Source of the DNA: Didymodactylos carnosus
Lineage: Eukaryota > Rotifera > Eurotatoria > Philodinida > Philodinidae
NCBI GenBank assembly: GCA_905250885.1
Contig: CAJNOQ010000882.1
Location: 1-39,640, forward strand
Direction of reading: 5' to 3'
DNA length: 39,640 nucleotides
Shown: positions 1-11,109 of the stretch, piece by piece
How the letters are laid out: each line of letters opens with the position of its first letter
Position numbering within the stretch: the stretch's first letter is position 1
The notes under the pieces: generated by a model
What the model saw: only the letters and a program-made list of their open reading frames with translations
Told to the model about the DNA's origin: nothing
The model's database searches: none
Position numbers and translations under genes: made by a program

Positions 1-661
1 TCTACGACGATGAAGGAAAAAGAACAAAATTTTAGATTCTCCCAACGAAAATATCGTTCAATTTAGCTTTCTCTTACCACTTCAGTAGTGTCTTGCGAAA
101 CTAGCAGTAACCAATGTTTTTAATAATTAGTGGGACAAACGAGAGTAAAATGGGTTTCCGGTTTGAGTAATAAATTTCTATTCTGTTTTCCACGCTGAGA
201 AAAGTATATCCCACTTTGTTTTCCACTTTACATTTGAGAATTTCCACTTTGCCTTTTTTTCATATTCTCTGTCTCAGAAAAGCAACCCATCGATAACTGT
301 TTGTTGAACAAATGTGAGCGAGAGAACTAGTATAATTTCTCTTTAATCCTCTAATTTTTATCACGATCCAACATCGCTAGTGTATGACGATTAACATCAA
401 CAGGATATTAGGAAGAAAAAACTCTCTTCTAGCCGCTATTGTACAAAAATTTCAGCTGTTCCCATTTTGTCCACTTTACGTTTCGTATCAACGTGAAAAA
501 AGCCACTTTGATGTTAATAGCAAAGTGAAAAGTTTCATTCTGGAAAAAATTCCTATTAAAAACACCGGCAGCAACTAACTTCCAATTGTCTTTCCCCTCT
601 TTGTGAAAAATTATTATTTTGACTGACAACAATATAAAATAGTATGTTGGACTGTGTTTAG
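1..661. other. Upstream flank of ATP5MG, no gene seen
   Basis: I see no supported gene here. The open frames at 384-578 (+) and 429-671 (-) overlap each other, lack splice context and resemble nothing I know. The heptamer CCACTTT recurs at 211-217, 223-229, 244-250, 471-477 and 503-509, always on the plus strand. The segment presumably carries the promoter of the gene starting at 662, but no core promoter element can be assigned. Confidence 0.5.
648..661 (+). promoter_or_regulatory. Splice acceptor abutting the ATP5MG start codon
   Basis: The sequence TGTGTTTAG ends at 661, and the ATG begins at 662. An AG acceptor touching the start codon, with no upstream coding exon, suggests either spliced-leader trans-splicing or a 5'UTR intron. 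The pyrimidine tract is weak, so this is inference supported mainly by the same arrangement at 4203, 11110 and 37702. Confidence 0.4.
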
Positions 662-1205
662 ATGGCAGCAATTGTAAACAAAATTACAACAACAGCACCT
701 CAAATTGCTTCAGGTAGGTTAATTTTTTTAGCATATATCGATGGAATATGGAATGGTTCTAACTATTTTTTAGGGGTTGCACGCTTTGCCCAGCCCAAAT
801 TGAAAAGGTTTTGGTATTTTGCTCGCGTTGAATTACGTCCACCAATGCCAGGGGAGTTTGGAGCTGTACAACAGGGTTTTCAAAATCTTGTTAAATCAGC
901 CACAACACAAGGTTGGAGAAATCTTACAGTTAAAGTAAATATGGAACAATATCAGTTATCATCTATATTGTTGTGTTATTTTTTTGTATGATTGTTTTAG
1001 CAACTGGGATTGAATACATTAGTGGGTATTGAAGTAATTTGTTGGTTTTATATTGGGGAATGTATTGGAAAAGGAAGTATCGTAGGATATAGACCGGGTG
1101 AGCGATTTTCTTCTATATAAAGGTAGATTCATAGTAATAGATTCATTTTGTTTTTTCAATGTAGGTAGAGCTCCATTACCAGCACCTTATAAATATTTCA
1201 TGTGA
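662..1205 (+). CDS. ATP5MG: Mitochondrial ATP synthase subunit g
   Basis: Subunit g of the F1Fo ATP synthase, a small inner-membrane protein of the Fo peripheral region that helps dimerise the enzyme and shape cristae. Exons are 662-713, 774-934, 1001-1097 and 1165-1205; the introns (60, 66 and 67 bp) are GT-AG and the phases join cleanly, giving 116 residues against about 103 in mammals. Family features visible are the PKLKRFWYFARVELRPPMPGE block and a C-terminal membrane helix around VGIEVICWFYIGECIGKGSI followed by VGYRP. The C-terminus has a short extension rich in Pro and Ala. The frame stays open across the first intron because that intron is 60 bp, so an unspliced reading is possible but would insert 20 unrelated residues. 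A possible AATAAA lies at 1433-1438. Identification is firm from the conserved blocks; exon ends are read by eye. Confidence 0.9.
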
Positions 1206-1813
1206 TTCGATCAAGCAAATAGTAATCGCTGTAGAAATGTTTGTTTTTTATTTTCACAGTGCAAAGTACTTTTGTTTAAGCTAACTTGTTCCATCATCCC
1301 CATTCGAACAGACAGCTCGTTTTTAGAATTTGTTTATCAGTAACACCCCGAAGATTTGTTTGTTCAAATGTTCCTTTTTTTTCTAGAAACCTTATTTTTT
1401 GTCGTAGTTTATCACTTTATTTTGCAAATTGTAATAAAAATTTCGAAACCACAACTTTTTCAATCGTTTTATTCAGCTTTTTCAGACTGAAACTATCCAT
1501 ATATTCTGTGATTTTCAGCGGAGTCAGTTTCCACTAAAATTTGGGCGAACAACGGTATAGTAACAATACATCATAACAGCAGAACTCCATCAGATGCAAT
1601 CGTACAATAAACCAACAGTTCAAACTGTTACTAATTCTCAATTCCATTCGTACTCATTATAGTATGCTAACTACTTTCTGTTTCATCTAAACAACTACCA
1701 ATGTATGAAGGGTTTGATTCTCGTGCATTCATCGTTGGTTGAAACTATCTTTATTTTCAAAAAAAAAAAATATAGGCTCGAATTTATGAAACTTTTACCT
1801 CTGTAGATATGAT
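1206..1813 (+). other. Intergenic spacer, 3' end of ATP5MG
   Basis: No gene is supported. The plus-strand frame near 1286-1537 starts only at a TTG and has no splice or family support. The stretch is T-rich, probably includes the ATP5MG 3'UTR, and ends with a CTGTAG acceptor at 1801-1806, seven bases before the next start codon. Confidence 0.5.
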
Positions 1814-3089
1814 ATGGCTGAATTAAACGAAACCTTTTTAGTTCATTCATTAAGAGCAAATATATCCGACGGAATCGATGATCATCTTGAAAGAGTCGAA
1901 AAATCAATAAAAGATATACAATCAAAAACAATAGTTGAAGCAAATTCTACAGAACGTCAACATCGTCTACAAACTCCACTTGATTTAGCAGGAGTTTTGC
2001 GAAAATCAGATGAAGAAATTGTGGTACGCGCAGTTATTCTCTGTAATTGAACTAAGAAAATGTGTTTTTATGTTCTATTTATTTTAGTTTCCAAATGTAA
2101 TTGACTTAAATGTTGGAGGTTATCATTACACAACGAGTCTCTCTACGCTGAGAAAATACGAAGATTCAATGTTGGCTGTGATGTTTAGTGGACGTTATCA
2201 ATTGGTTAGAGATGAAGAGGGACATATTTTTATTGACAGAGATGGAAAATATTTTGGGTAATAATTTAAATTATTTTTCTTTTTTATTTAACTTTACTAT
2301 TGTTAAAAGTATTCCTGTAGTTGGTTGTCTAATTCTTTGAATTTTCATTTAATTTCTAGTCATATATTAAATTATATACGTGGTGATACCATACCACCCG
2401 AATTACTTTCATTAGATGTTTTACGTGAAGCAGAATTTTTTTGTATCGGTTCTTTAATGACAAAATTAGAAACATCAAGTCCATGTGTAATTTCACTGAG
2501 ACGTCGTGAATATTTTCGTCGATTAATACCAGATTATGAACATATGAAAATGGATATAATTAATAAATGTGTTGAAAAAAGAAGTTCATTTCATGAATCA
2601 AAAGTAGTTATAAGTCAATTAGATCATACAAAATTAAAAGGTTTCAAAATATATTATATCTATTAATATTTATTTTATTTGTTTTATTATCTTAAAATAG
2701 GTACAATACCATGTTACAATTGTAGTCGAGAATTTGTCACTGTTAATCATGCATGCGCTTTTGATGGACTTACAGCTGATCTACAAATACAACAACAATT
2801 AAAACCAATACAAAATGATATTCATATTGATATGGACAAATTAATAGCGTATATATTCTTCAATTTATAATTGTTTTAATGTTCATTTTTTAAATTGCTC
2901 ATTTATTTTAGTTTTGTTGTTGATGAATTATGTCATGATGGATTTAAAGCAACATGTGAACGAGTTATTTGTCGTTTTAGTGTACGATGTCAGAGTTGTA
3001 CATTAAGTGGATTATACACTGCTGGTGGAATCTTGGCACCAAGAGAATGTCAAAATGTGGCACATGTTATCAAGTTTATATGGTCATAA
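1814..3089 (+). CDS. KCTD-type BTB/T1 domain protein (KCTD7/14-like) with Cys-rich tail
   Basis: Member of the KCTD family: cytosolic BTB/T1 proteins that oligomerise and commonly act as Cullin-3 adaptors or channel modulators. Exons are 1814-2023, 2088-2257, 2360-2640, 2701-2848 and 2912-3089 (328 residues), and all phases join. Residues 1-70 are a charged, probably helical N-terminus. The T1 domain begins near residue 71 with FPNVIDLNVGGYHYTTSLST and continues through the SMLAVMFSGR, FIDRDGKYFGHILNYIRG and REAEFFCIG motifs. The block ending IKFIW at the C-terminus recalls KCTD7/14, which is the closest subfamily I can suggest. The last 105 residues hold nine cysteines, including CYNC (225-228) and CQSC (296-299), which is odd for this family. 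AATAAA overlaps the stop at 3089-3094. BTB/T1 assignment is firm; the subfamily is tentative. Confidence 0.85.
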
Positions 3090-4202
3090 ATAAATAAATA
3101 TACAATTTTGTTCAACTATCTTTCATTAATAACAGATAGTAAATAATTGTTGTAGTAAATACGTTCGTCGCTATAATTTATTTGTTTCTTTCTTTCTTCG
3201 CATGTTTTACGTGTGTTGTCTTTAAAAAATGCCGTTTTTAGTATTTCTGATCTTGTATGGTTAATCAAATATATATTTAAACGAAAAATTGATCACGATT
3301 AAAACTTTTGTCATTAGATTTTTATGTTAATTCCTTTGCCAATTAGTTTTTGAGCTGAGCCGATATGACCTGATAATCTTAACATTACAGAAACCACTTG
3401 GATTCATCTTTCGATAGAAGTTTCTTAAAAGTTCTAGAACCTGTTTAAATTTTGAGCTTATTTCAGTCTTGTCAAATTCTAGTCAAACAGATCTAATCTA
3501 AGTCGTTAATTTTACAGTATTTTCAAATAGTTTTTTCTTTTTATTATTATTACCAAGTTATTGTGTATTAATAGTTTGTTTGTTATTAGCAATTCTTGTT
3601 TTTTTTAATATTGTCATTTTTCTTTTTATCTCTCTTTCTCTTTTATTGAGATTGATTAAAAATATTTCTTAACATAAATAGACAAAGAACAATGTAAGAT
3701 ATTACTTTCTATCTAGAACTTCATGTATAAAAAAATGTCATTTCTTTTTGGTCTATCTGTAAAAGTTTCTTTTTCTGATGATAGAATCATCACATTGGTT
3801 ACCAGATCGGAGCCTCTTTGAGAGCGACAGATTTTATTTGTTTTATGCAAAACAAAAAAATCTTTTACGATGTTTTTTGTAATTGTTAAAATGATCTCAT
3901 TTTAATTGATTTGTTGAGCAATTTGTTTAATTGTATATTCTTCTTGCTGTTGTTGGTCTTTCTTTAACGAATTTTGTTGTTTATTTTGTCAGTTAATTTT
4001 ACTTTTACTCATACAAGAATAATAATGCAAAGTATCGGATCGAAATATTTATCTAATACATCATTAAACAAAATATTTTTATAGTAGTAAAATTTAATAA
4101 AATTGGATTGTAAGAAGAAAAGTTTTTTTTGAACTCTCTTGCAAATAAATTTCTCTATAAAGAAAACCTTATAATCATTTTTTTTTTGGTTTTTCTTTTC
4201 AG
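3090..4202 (+). other. Intergenic spacer, T-rich
   Basis: No gene seen. The sequence is strongly T-rich on the plus strand, with long homopolymer runs, and contains no open frame with splice support. The minus-strand frame at 4009-4242 is low-complexity and overlaps the TPRKB start, so I discount it. Confidence 0.5.
4180..4202 (+). promoter_or_regulatory. Strong splice acceptor abutting the TPRKB start codon
   Basis: A run of pyrimidines ends in TTTTCTTTTCAG at 4202, and ATG follows at 4203. This is a textbook 3' splice site with no coding exon upstream. It fits a trans-splice site for a spliced leader, or the end of a 5'UTR intron. Confidence 0.5.
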
Positions 4203-5185
4203 ATGGTGGAAACAAAATGTACACTAGATAAAGAAAATACATCGTTTTCGTCTAATGTGGATTTATTCATAAGTTCACTGAAAAATGATGTTCCAAATAT
4301 ACATTTTCAATGTTTTGATTTTTCAAATGTCCATGATAGCAGAACGTTATTAAAACAAATTGATATTGATAAAAACCAATTTTCATTTGTTAATTTAGAA
4401 ATGGTATGAATATCGGTATGTTTTTTGTTTTCCGGTTTGGTTTTTATCTGAATATTTGGAAAGAATTTTAAAGACTTTGCTGCTATTGTAGAATTTAGAT
4501 TGATTTTAAAATTAGTACGTATACCTATGTATTTTATCTTGTAGATTGCCGATGTATTTCAATTGTTTGTTGCTGTTCATCGTGCTGTCCAAGTGACTAA
4601 TAAAAAAAATCTTGATTTCTCCGTTAATGTTCTGTATCAATTGTCCAATTCGAAATCGGTATGACAAATATATTTTAAAAGAACAATTATACGTTTTCTA
4701 TTCATTTTTTCTTAGCTCAATGATGCCTTACATTGGTTCGGTGGTTTTGGAAAACCGTATGTTCTTATTGTATCAATTGCTGATAAACATACTAGTGAAT
4801 TGTTTTTCCAAAAAATGTTGACCGTAGAGGGTATCAGATCGATGACGAAAGAACAAATGCAACAACACATGTATAATCAAGAGAAAATTAGTGAAGTGAG
4901 TTTTGTTAGATTTTCTTCGTTGAATCAAGTAGTGTCACATAGAAGTTTTCTGATCAGTTTTTCTCCTCTAATAACAGATGGGAACTTGTGATCCGATCTG
5001 ACTCTACCGTACGTTTGGATCGAGATTCATGTTACAATAGGCTTGTAGAGAAAATAAGACAAATATTTATTTACTGTTGTTTTATTTTTTTTTAGCACTA
5101 TTTCTTATCTTCAAATATGAATGATGATGACTGGTCACAAGTGGTTGCAGATATCGTTGGAAAAATAGCTTGTAAAAACATTTGA
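4203..5185 (+). CDS. TPRKB: EKC/KEOPS complex subunit TPRKB (Cgi121 family)
   Basis: Homologue of TPRKB/Cgi121, the KEOPS subunit that binds the Bud32/PRPK kinase and helps deliver tRNA for N6-threonylcarbamoyladenosine formation at position 37. Exons are 4203-4403, 4545-4658, 4716-4895 and 5096-5185, every junction in phase 0, encoding 194 residues (human protein about 175). Family features are the block FVNLEMIADVFQLFVAVHRA, matching the usual 'xDPFQxLVAxxKA' region, then FSVNVLYQLSNSKSLNDALH followed by WFGGFG, the typical 'S...I..AL..FGI' signature. The N-terminus is about 20 residues longer than I would expect. Intron 3 (200 bp) is longer than the local norm. AATAAA lies at 5233-5238. 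The assignment rests on remembered family motifs and fits well, though this family is poorly conserved. Confidence 0.8.
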
Positions 5186-8100
5186 AAATTGAACATTCTG
5201 TCAATCTTTTTTGTTCCTCCTATTTTATATCAAATAAAATTAATGTAACTGTTTAAGTAGCCCGCTTCAGAAGGACTGCAAAAAAATGAATAGCGGGTTA
5301 ATTGTCCGAAATATTTATGATCAGCATCTTTTTGAACTTCGCTTTAGCAATTTCTTTTCGTATTTTGATTGGAATATTTATCGAAGATTTTATAGTATCT
5401 AGTATCATCGTACTATAACATCTTGCAAACTGTCAAAATTCAATATTTCGATGTGAAATGTGACAGTAAGGCGTAAGCTGGATAGACAATTATCCTAGTT
5501 AACTTGAGTTTCGTAGCACTGCATACTTCGCGATATAAACGATCTTCCAAAATGAGTTTTAGTGCTTAATGATGTCGCATGCATACATTTTTTATTGCTC
5601 TGATCATCCGATAGTTTAACGTTCGAAAGACGTTATGACCACGTCTATGTGCAGCGTAATACTAGAAGTAAATCATATTGAAGTCTTTTGAAAGAGTTCG
5701 TGATAAAAAAATTACAGAACTATCCGTCTAATGAATGACTGTGGCAATTTTTTGAATAAGTTTCGATAAAAGCTAGCTATGGAGTTCGGGTTTTCGAACG
5801 AGAAGACTTGACTGTATCTTTTTCTAACTGAAAAAGATTTAAAAAAAGTTAATTTGTTTAGAAAAGCTGGCTGTCATTTTTATTTTCGCATACGAGAGAT
5901 CTCAAAATTTTACTTAAAAAGAAGCTTAAAAATCTCAAATCAATCTCTGGCAGGGTTGATCAAGAAATTTTTTGTTGCCCTGTTGCAGGGCAGGACAACA
6001 AAAATATATCGCCCTTCCCGGCAGAACAGGGCAGCCTTGTCCTACGACGGCTTCTGGACTGGAAGTCATTGGAAATCACGGAGGATCACCGAGAATCACT
6101 GTTCGCCTAACGTTTTTTGAACTCGATGAGCTGTATCGATTGGTGAAATCAGTTTTCCAAAACATTGTTGAGCTCGCGTTTAAAATGCAAAATATTAATT
6201 TTGTGAATGAGACGAATGAGCAGTGACGGTCTTATCCGCCGATTACCAAAACGCTCAAGCCAAAAGAACCTCATGGGTCCCTGTTTAGTCTTTTCTTTCC
6301 ACTAAAATAGACCGACGAAAGTGATACAGAAATTTTTTTGGATATTTCACTCTTGTCAACTCAAATTAAGTACATGATTCCTAAATACATATCTAGCATT
6401 CAGATTCCATTGTTTAGTTTCAGTAGTCGTCTTACTAATATCCTTAGTTATGTTAACTGAAAAAAACGGTTTTCCTGATCTTCGTTCAATCCACTGTTTA
6501 ATAGTGGATTTCTGTTGCGGACTTATTTGTTTGCATCGATTATTGGCTATGGTGTGCACTGTCTCTGGTATTTTTCTTCTACTCCACGGCCATTCTGCGT
6601 AAAAGTCCACTTTTACGTAAGTTCATGACGTTTTGTGAGATGGCAGTAGAGTCTCATGCTCTATACCCCGATCGGGATATATATCCCGTTTTGCATCAAA
6701 ATATATCCCGATCGGGATATAAATTCGATTTTTTTTAAGTAAAGTTCAACAGCGAAAACATGATGATGTTCGCGGAAAGATTTGACCATACCGCCGAAAA
6801 GAGCGGAAAAAACTGCATCAGATTCTTTTTTCCGGTCGGCAAGCTTTTTTTAAATAATTCTCGAGGTTCATATTCTATATCCCAATCAGGATATTCTACT
6901 TTTTTCACTAGCTATCTTAACACTTTCTCGAAATATCTTGACATTTTCTCCTACTCTGGACATGCACAAAGGCAGGGACATGCAGTGAAATATTCAGGTA
7001 AAGTCATCCTCGTCAATCGCTACTGGTCGACTGAGTATCGCATCGCAGTCGATGTTCAAACTCTGGATGAAACTTTGCCTAGAAAAAAAATGTTTGTCTT
7101 TTTGGACATAAAGTACATTTTAAATATTTCCAATGCCGAACAAACATGAGCATCATCTTAGCGTTGCAGTGAGATTCACTTTACGTGAGAAAATGTATAT
7201 TTCAAGTCCCGTGTGTTTTGTTTTGTAAGTCTGGCTTTCTGGCTGAAGTATCACGAAGTTTTCGTAACCACAGAGTCTGTTAGAAAACGTTTTAGTTGTC
7301 TGAACATGGACTCCGGCATAAACTTTGCAATATCTTCCGTCCCAGACCAGATGACTCAGAAACTTTGAAAACAACTGTGCAACTAACCGCCGGTTAAAAC
7401 CACCATATATGAAGAGTCCGGACGGCTTCCATTCTTTATAAGAACTTTTTGAGTTATCTATGAACGTAAAAAGCAAATGTGCTGCTATTGCAAAGTTTGA
7501 AAATCTAAACGAGATTTCCGAATTTGTTTTCAGAAAAAGTTTTCGAAGTAAGTTTCTTATAGAAAGATGCTTCAGAATGAAGAAAAACAAAACTCTATCT
7601 TTCTTTGTCGAGTTATTACGACAACAGTGACTGGTACTGTATTTTAAAAATGATAGTAATTTATGAATAAAATTTATTGCCATTAGCTTGAGTTAGAAAA
7701 AATTTTGATTTGCTAAAGAAGCGTATTATAGCTAACTTCAAACTAAAAAGTAACAAAAAGATCTTATTATTTAAGACTTAACTACCGATTTGACTGAATC
7801 AACAGTCCTAGAAGTGGATTAATGATCTTGTAACAGGAATAATAAAAAACAATACTATAATTTTTGCTAGTAACCTACGTTCTCTGAGATTTTTTGACGA
7901 AGTATTCTATAGTAAAGGCAAAACGAAAACAGTTTAAATATAATTGTCGCTGTATATCTCTATATATTTTCTCTTTTATATGCAAGATATTTAGATTGAC
8001 AATTATTAAGTTGATATCATCGAATAAATGTGTGCATTTGAAAGGTAGGCGTAGGTTACATAAATTGTATGAATGTCCACGTTTTTTTCGGTACATAGTG

Positions 8101-8316
8101 ATGAATACAAAGAACGATTACTAAGCTGATCTGCTTATTCACCCTATCGGTATACGAATATAAAAATGAGCTGTTTTACCTTTTAAGAAAGGTATTGTCC
8201 ATTAAATTACCTCTGTTATTCACATACAAATGCACTAATTTCTCTCTCATTCTATCTTTTCTTTTTCTTTTATTGAACTCATTTTTCTGTCAGTTTAGAC
8301 TATTTAATTGTTCCTA
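5186..8316. other. Gene-poor 3.1-kb region with degraded repeats
   Basis: No supported gene. A G/C-rich hairpin lies at 5976-5992 (TGCCCTG, three-base loop, CAGGGCA) inside a locally G/C-richer patch, about 5940-6110. Three diverged copies of a 20-bp palindrome lie at 6662-6681, 6702-6721 and near 6873-6892. The longest open frames (6760-7149 plus, 7153-7683 minus, 129 and 176 codons) show no splice context, family resemblance or start-codon support, and I treat them as chance or relic sequence. An AG acceptor lies at 8293 or 8298, just before the next start. Confidence 0.45.
6662..6892. repeat. Palindromic repeat family, three copies
   Basis: The copy at 6702-6721 is a perfect 20-bp palindrome, TATATCCCGATCGGGATATA. 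The copy at 6662-6681 differs at one position. A third, more diverged copy lies around 6873-6892 (TATATCCCAATCAGGATATT). They are probably remnants of a mobile or satellite sequence; no function can be assigned. Confidence 0.6.
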
Positions 8317-9851
8317 ATGACACTGTCTGTTTTACCCATATCGTTATCAATAACCGAAAAAGATACACTCGATGATGTCGTAGACGAATTAAAAATTATT
8401 GAATGGGAAACAGGCGAATATTTTTTTCATAATTTTATTGACTACTTTCCACTTTCACAAGTTGTCAAAGTTGAAAAACAATGGGACGTAGATCTAAACA
8501 AAGAACAATATCTTTATTTACATTCGTTGTACGATCGACATATTCTCGTAGCAAAACCAATAGAAAACAATATATCCAATGACATATACCTGTTCTCAGA
8601 TTGGTTTCTTGGAGAATGTAGAGTATTAACATCGTCGCCAAAATTAAAACAACGTCAATGGGAATTTGAAGATGCTTTCGAATTATATCGATTTACTTTA
8701 CCCAGAGTAATCAAAATATCAACTGATATCACTGTTCATCTACATCAAAAAACCAATTCACATCAATGGGAAAAAGTTATTTTACGTAAAGATGCTGAAT
8801 TAACGGTTATTCAACGGGAAAAATCTCAAGGTATTATTAAAAATACCAAAGATGAAGTAATCGTCAATGAAAACGAAGATGTTTTCATGTTAGTTGATCA
8901 AAATTCGAATGAATTTATTCTCTCTCCATCAATACCGTTGCATTTTACAACGAAAATAAAAGAAGATGAATTCGATCAAACGTATCATAATCATAATCAG
9001 TTATTTACAATCTCAGAAATAATGATGAGATATGAACTGCCATTGGATATTGAAGTTACATCACAAATACCGACAGCAATTAAAAACTTTCAAACACATC
9101 TAAGATTAGAAAAATTTTGTGTAGCCAAATCAGTAATTGCATTCACGTTTGCTGAGAATCAAGGTGTGAATATCGTTGAACTATCACCATTGACACAATT
9201 TACACTTCATTGCGTGAAGTGAGTATGAGATGAATCTAGAATTTATATCTAAGAGTTGTTTTTTTCAGATCTTTGACACGTGGATTGCCACGTGATGGTC
9301 AGTACGTTGAACAAGACGACCAAAAAATTAATGATAGTGAATATGAACGTGTTCGGAGCGGACTTGACATACTATTTGAGGAGTATGCTACATCATACTG
9401 CCGAATGCCAGTTGTCGGAGCACCCGATGAGGTAACAGAGAATGATTCTTTAAGGATTCATTATTTGATATTTATGATCGATTTAGATTATGTGCGTTGA
9501 AAGTGCATATGAGGTCAGTGTGGAACTGAAAGAGAACGAACCACCACTCACTAAAACGTATCTGACAGAAGAGGAGGCTCTTAATTTCAAAGAACCAGAA
9601 CAAGAATTACCAGTTTTAAAATCGCATCCGAAACGATTCACGGTACATGCGTCAGCTGATCCTAGTAAGTATTGAAAATTGAAATTATTATTGTGTCTAT
9701 GCAACACCTGTCTGTGTTCTTAGGTAACCCGTATAGTAATCTGATCGAATACGAAGAGGCGATGGAAACTGATGAGCTTGTAAAAACACAAGAGACTGGT
9801 GGAGAAAATCAAAAAGAAAAAGATTATACAATGAAACCTACAAAAAAGTAG
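8317..9851 (+). CDS. CABIT-like scaffold protein, copy 1
   Basis: Unrecognised as a named gene; paralogue of the gene at 11110. Exons are 8317-9218, 9269-9431, 9487-9664 and 9724-9851 (456 residues), with splice phases 2, 0 and 1. The ATG at 8317 is chosen because upstream in-frame codons offer only a TTG. Residues about 20-300 form a beta-rich body with recurring patterns: FPLSQVVKVEKQW, then LYLHSLYDRHILVA, and later FILSPSIPLHF, FTISEIMMRYELPLDIEV. The 'xLPxxxxxxF ... ytlxEIxxxYxLPxxVxV' rhythm resembles CABIT domains of THEMIS and GAREM, which are signalling adaptors; this is inference. The tail includes KSHPKRFTVHASADPSNPY; Y418-S-N420 fits a Grb2 SH2-binding pYxN site. Exons 2-4 are highly charged. 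AATAAA lies at 10002-10007. Confidence 0.75.
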
Positions 9852-10623
9852 AACGGAACTGATGAGCATCAGGTGTTATTTGGGATTATGTTCACAATAT
9901 GTTGAACTGATGAGATGATATTTACACGATCAACAGTCAAGAGTTTCGTGTTTTTTTGTGATTGAATCTGTAAGAGATAGAGTATGTGCATTTGTTAGCT
10001 AAATAAAACATAAATGAAGAACTAAAGATCGATTTTCTATTTGTTAGATCCATTATTTTTCAATGTAACCAAAGAATAAGTTAAAAAAATACGGCATGTC
10101 ACCACAACTGCGTACTCTTTACTGCTTCTCTGATACATGATTCCCACTAGCTAATTTTAAACGGAAGACATTGGTGTTTATCCAAAAGTATGCTAAATCA
10201 GACAACGAGAAGAAATTCAAACTACTTATTTATTAAAACATTTTCAATGTGAAATTGCGAAGGATAAAAGTTTGCAAACAATATATTTTCTTTATCAATA
10301 ACACTTGATCAAATGTATAATGGTGCGTGAAATCTTGAAAAAAAGTTTTTGGCCGTAAGCATCCAATACGCACTAGGCAGACATACAAAAAATGGAAGAT
10401 GATTTTCTCTAACGTATGTCACACTCGAATAAAGGTAAATTATTACAATAAAACGAGAGAACAATGGTTCGTTCTGCCTGATTGCATAAGGTTTTATTCT
10501 TCATTTTTTCATCTACTACTGTTAGTCTATAGATCGGGATGCTAAAGTGAGCAATTTTTTTCGGATTTCTAACCACAAGGACGAGTAGATGAGTTGCAAT
10601 TGAAGTGTTCGTACAGGTTGATA

Positions 10624-10965
10624 CTCACGAGAGAAGGTCCCACCTTTTGACAAAGTTATGCACAAATTAAGATTATAAAATACAAGAGAGCAACTGCATT
10701 CGGATATAACTTTGTCAAAACAGGTTGAGTAGTCAAAAACATTTATCTACATACTCATCTGGACGAGCTCTATACACTGGACAAATTAAAACGTGATTGG
10801 GGAGAAAAAATTATTTAGCGGGAAAACACTTTCTAGAAATTAAGATTTTTAAAGGCTTAACGGCGGTTCTCATTGTTATATTCAGAATTAGCATTGTCAA
10901 TTACCTATAACCACATAATTTTCATAAAAAAAGGGATTAGACACTTGGGGACCTTCTCTCGTCAG
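10624..10965. mobile_element. MITE-like element with terminal inverted repeats
   Basis: The left end, CTCACGAGAGAAGGTCCC (10624-10641), and the right end, GGGACCTTCTCTCGTCAG (10948-10965), are inverted copies with one mismatch in 18; 15 bp are perfect. An inner inverted pair of 15 bp lies at 10645-10659 (TTTTGACAAAGTTAT) and 10706-10720. The element spans 342 bp and has no coding capacity. I could not find a convincing target-site duplication, so its superfamily and outer limits are uncertain. Confidence 0.6.
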
Positions 10966-11097
10966 TTTATAGTAATTGTTCACTCTAAAACTAGTAAAAG
11001 GATGGCTATTTCGTCGTTTTTTGTACTTTATGACAGTGATAAACTAATTAATATAAACTTACGTTTAGGAATTAACACTTCGATCATTCTTCGAATA

Positions 11098-11109
11098 CAT
11101 TATCTCTAG
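11098..11109 (+). promoter_or_regulatory. Splice acceptor abutting the start codon of paralogue 2
   Basis: TTATCTCTAG ends at 11109, and ATG begins at 11110. The pattern matches those at 662 and 4203 and is consistent with trans-splicing of a leader or a 5'UTR intron. Confidence 0.45.

Larger units (their letters stand above)
9852..11109. other. Spacer between the tandem paralogues
   Basis: Holds the 3'UTR of the first paralogue and an inverted-repeat element (10624-10965). No coding sequence is supported. The plus frame at 10873-11109 overlaps that element and runs into the start of the second paralogue without resembling it. Confidence 0.5.

Noticed and set aside
6760-7149. 129-codon plus-strand open frame
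   Set aside because: Overlaps the palindromic repeat family, contains repeat-derived sequence, and resembles no family.
7153-7683. 176-codon minus-strand open frame
   Set aside because: Long for A/T-rich DNA, but no recognisable motif, no splice context, and mixed low-complexity composition; adjacent to repeat debris. Kept only as a note in the intergenic entry.
8308-8316. Earlier start (TTG) for CABIT-like copy 1
   Set aside because: It is not an ATG, and the paralogue begins at an ATG close to the position equivalent to 8317.
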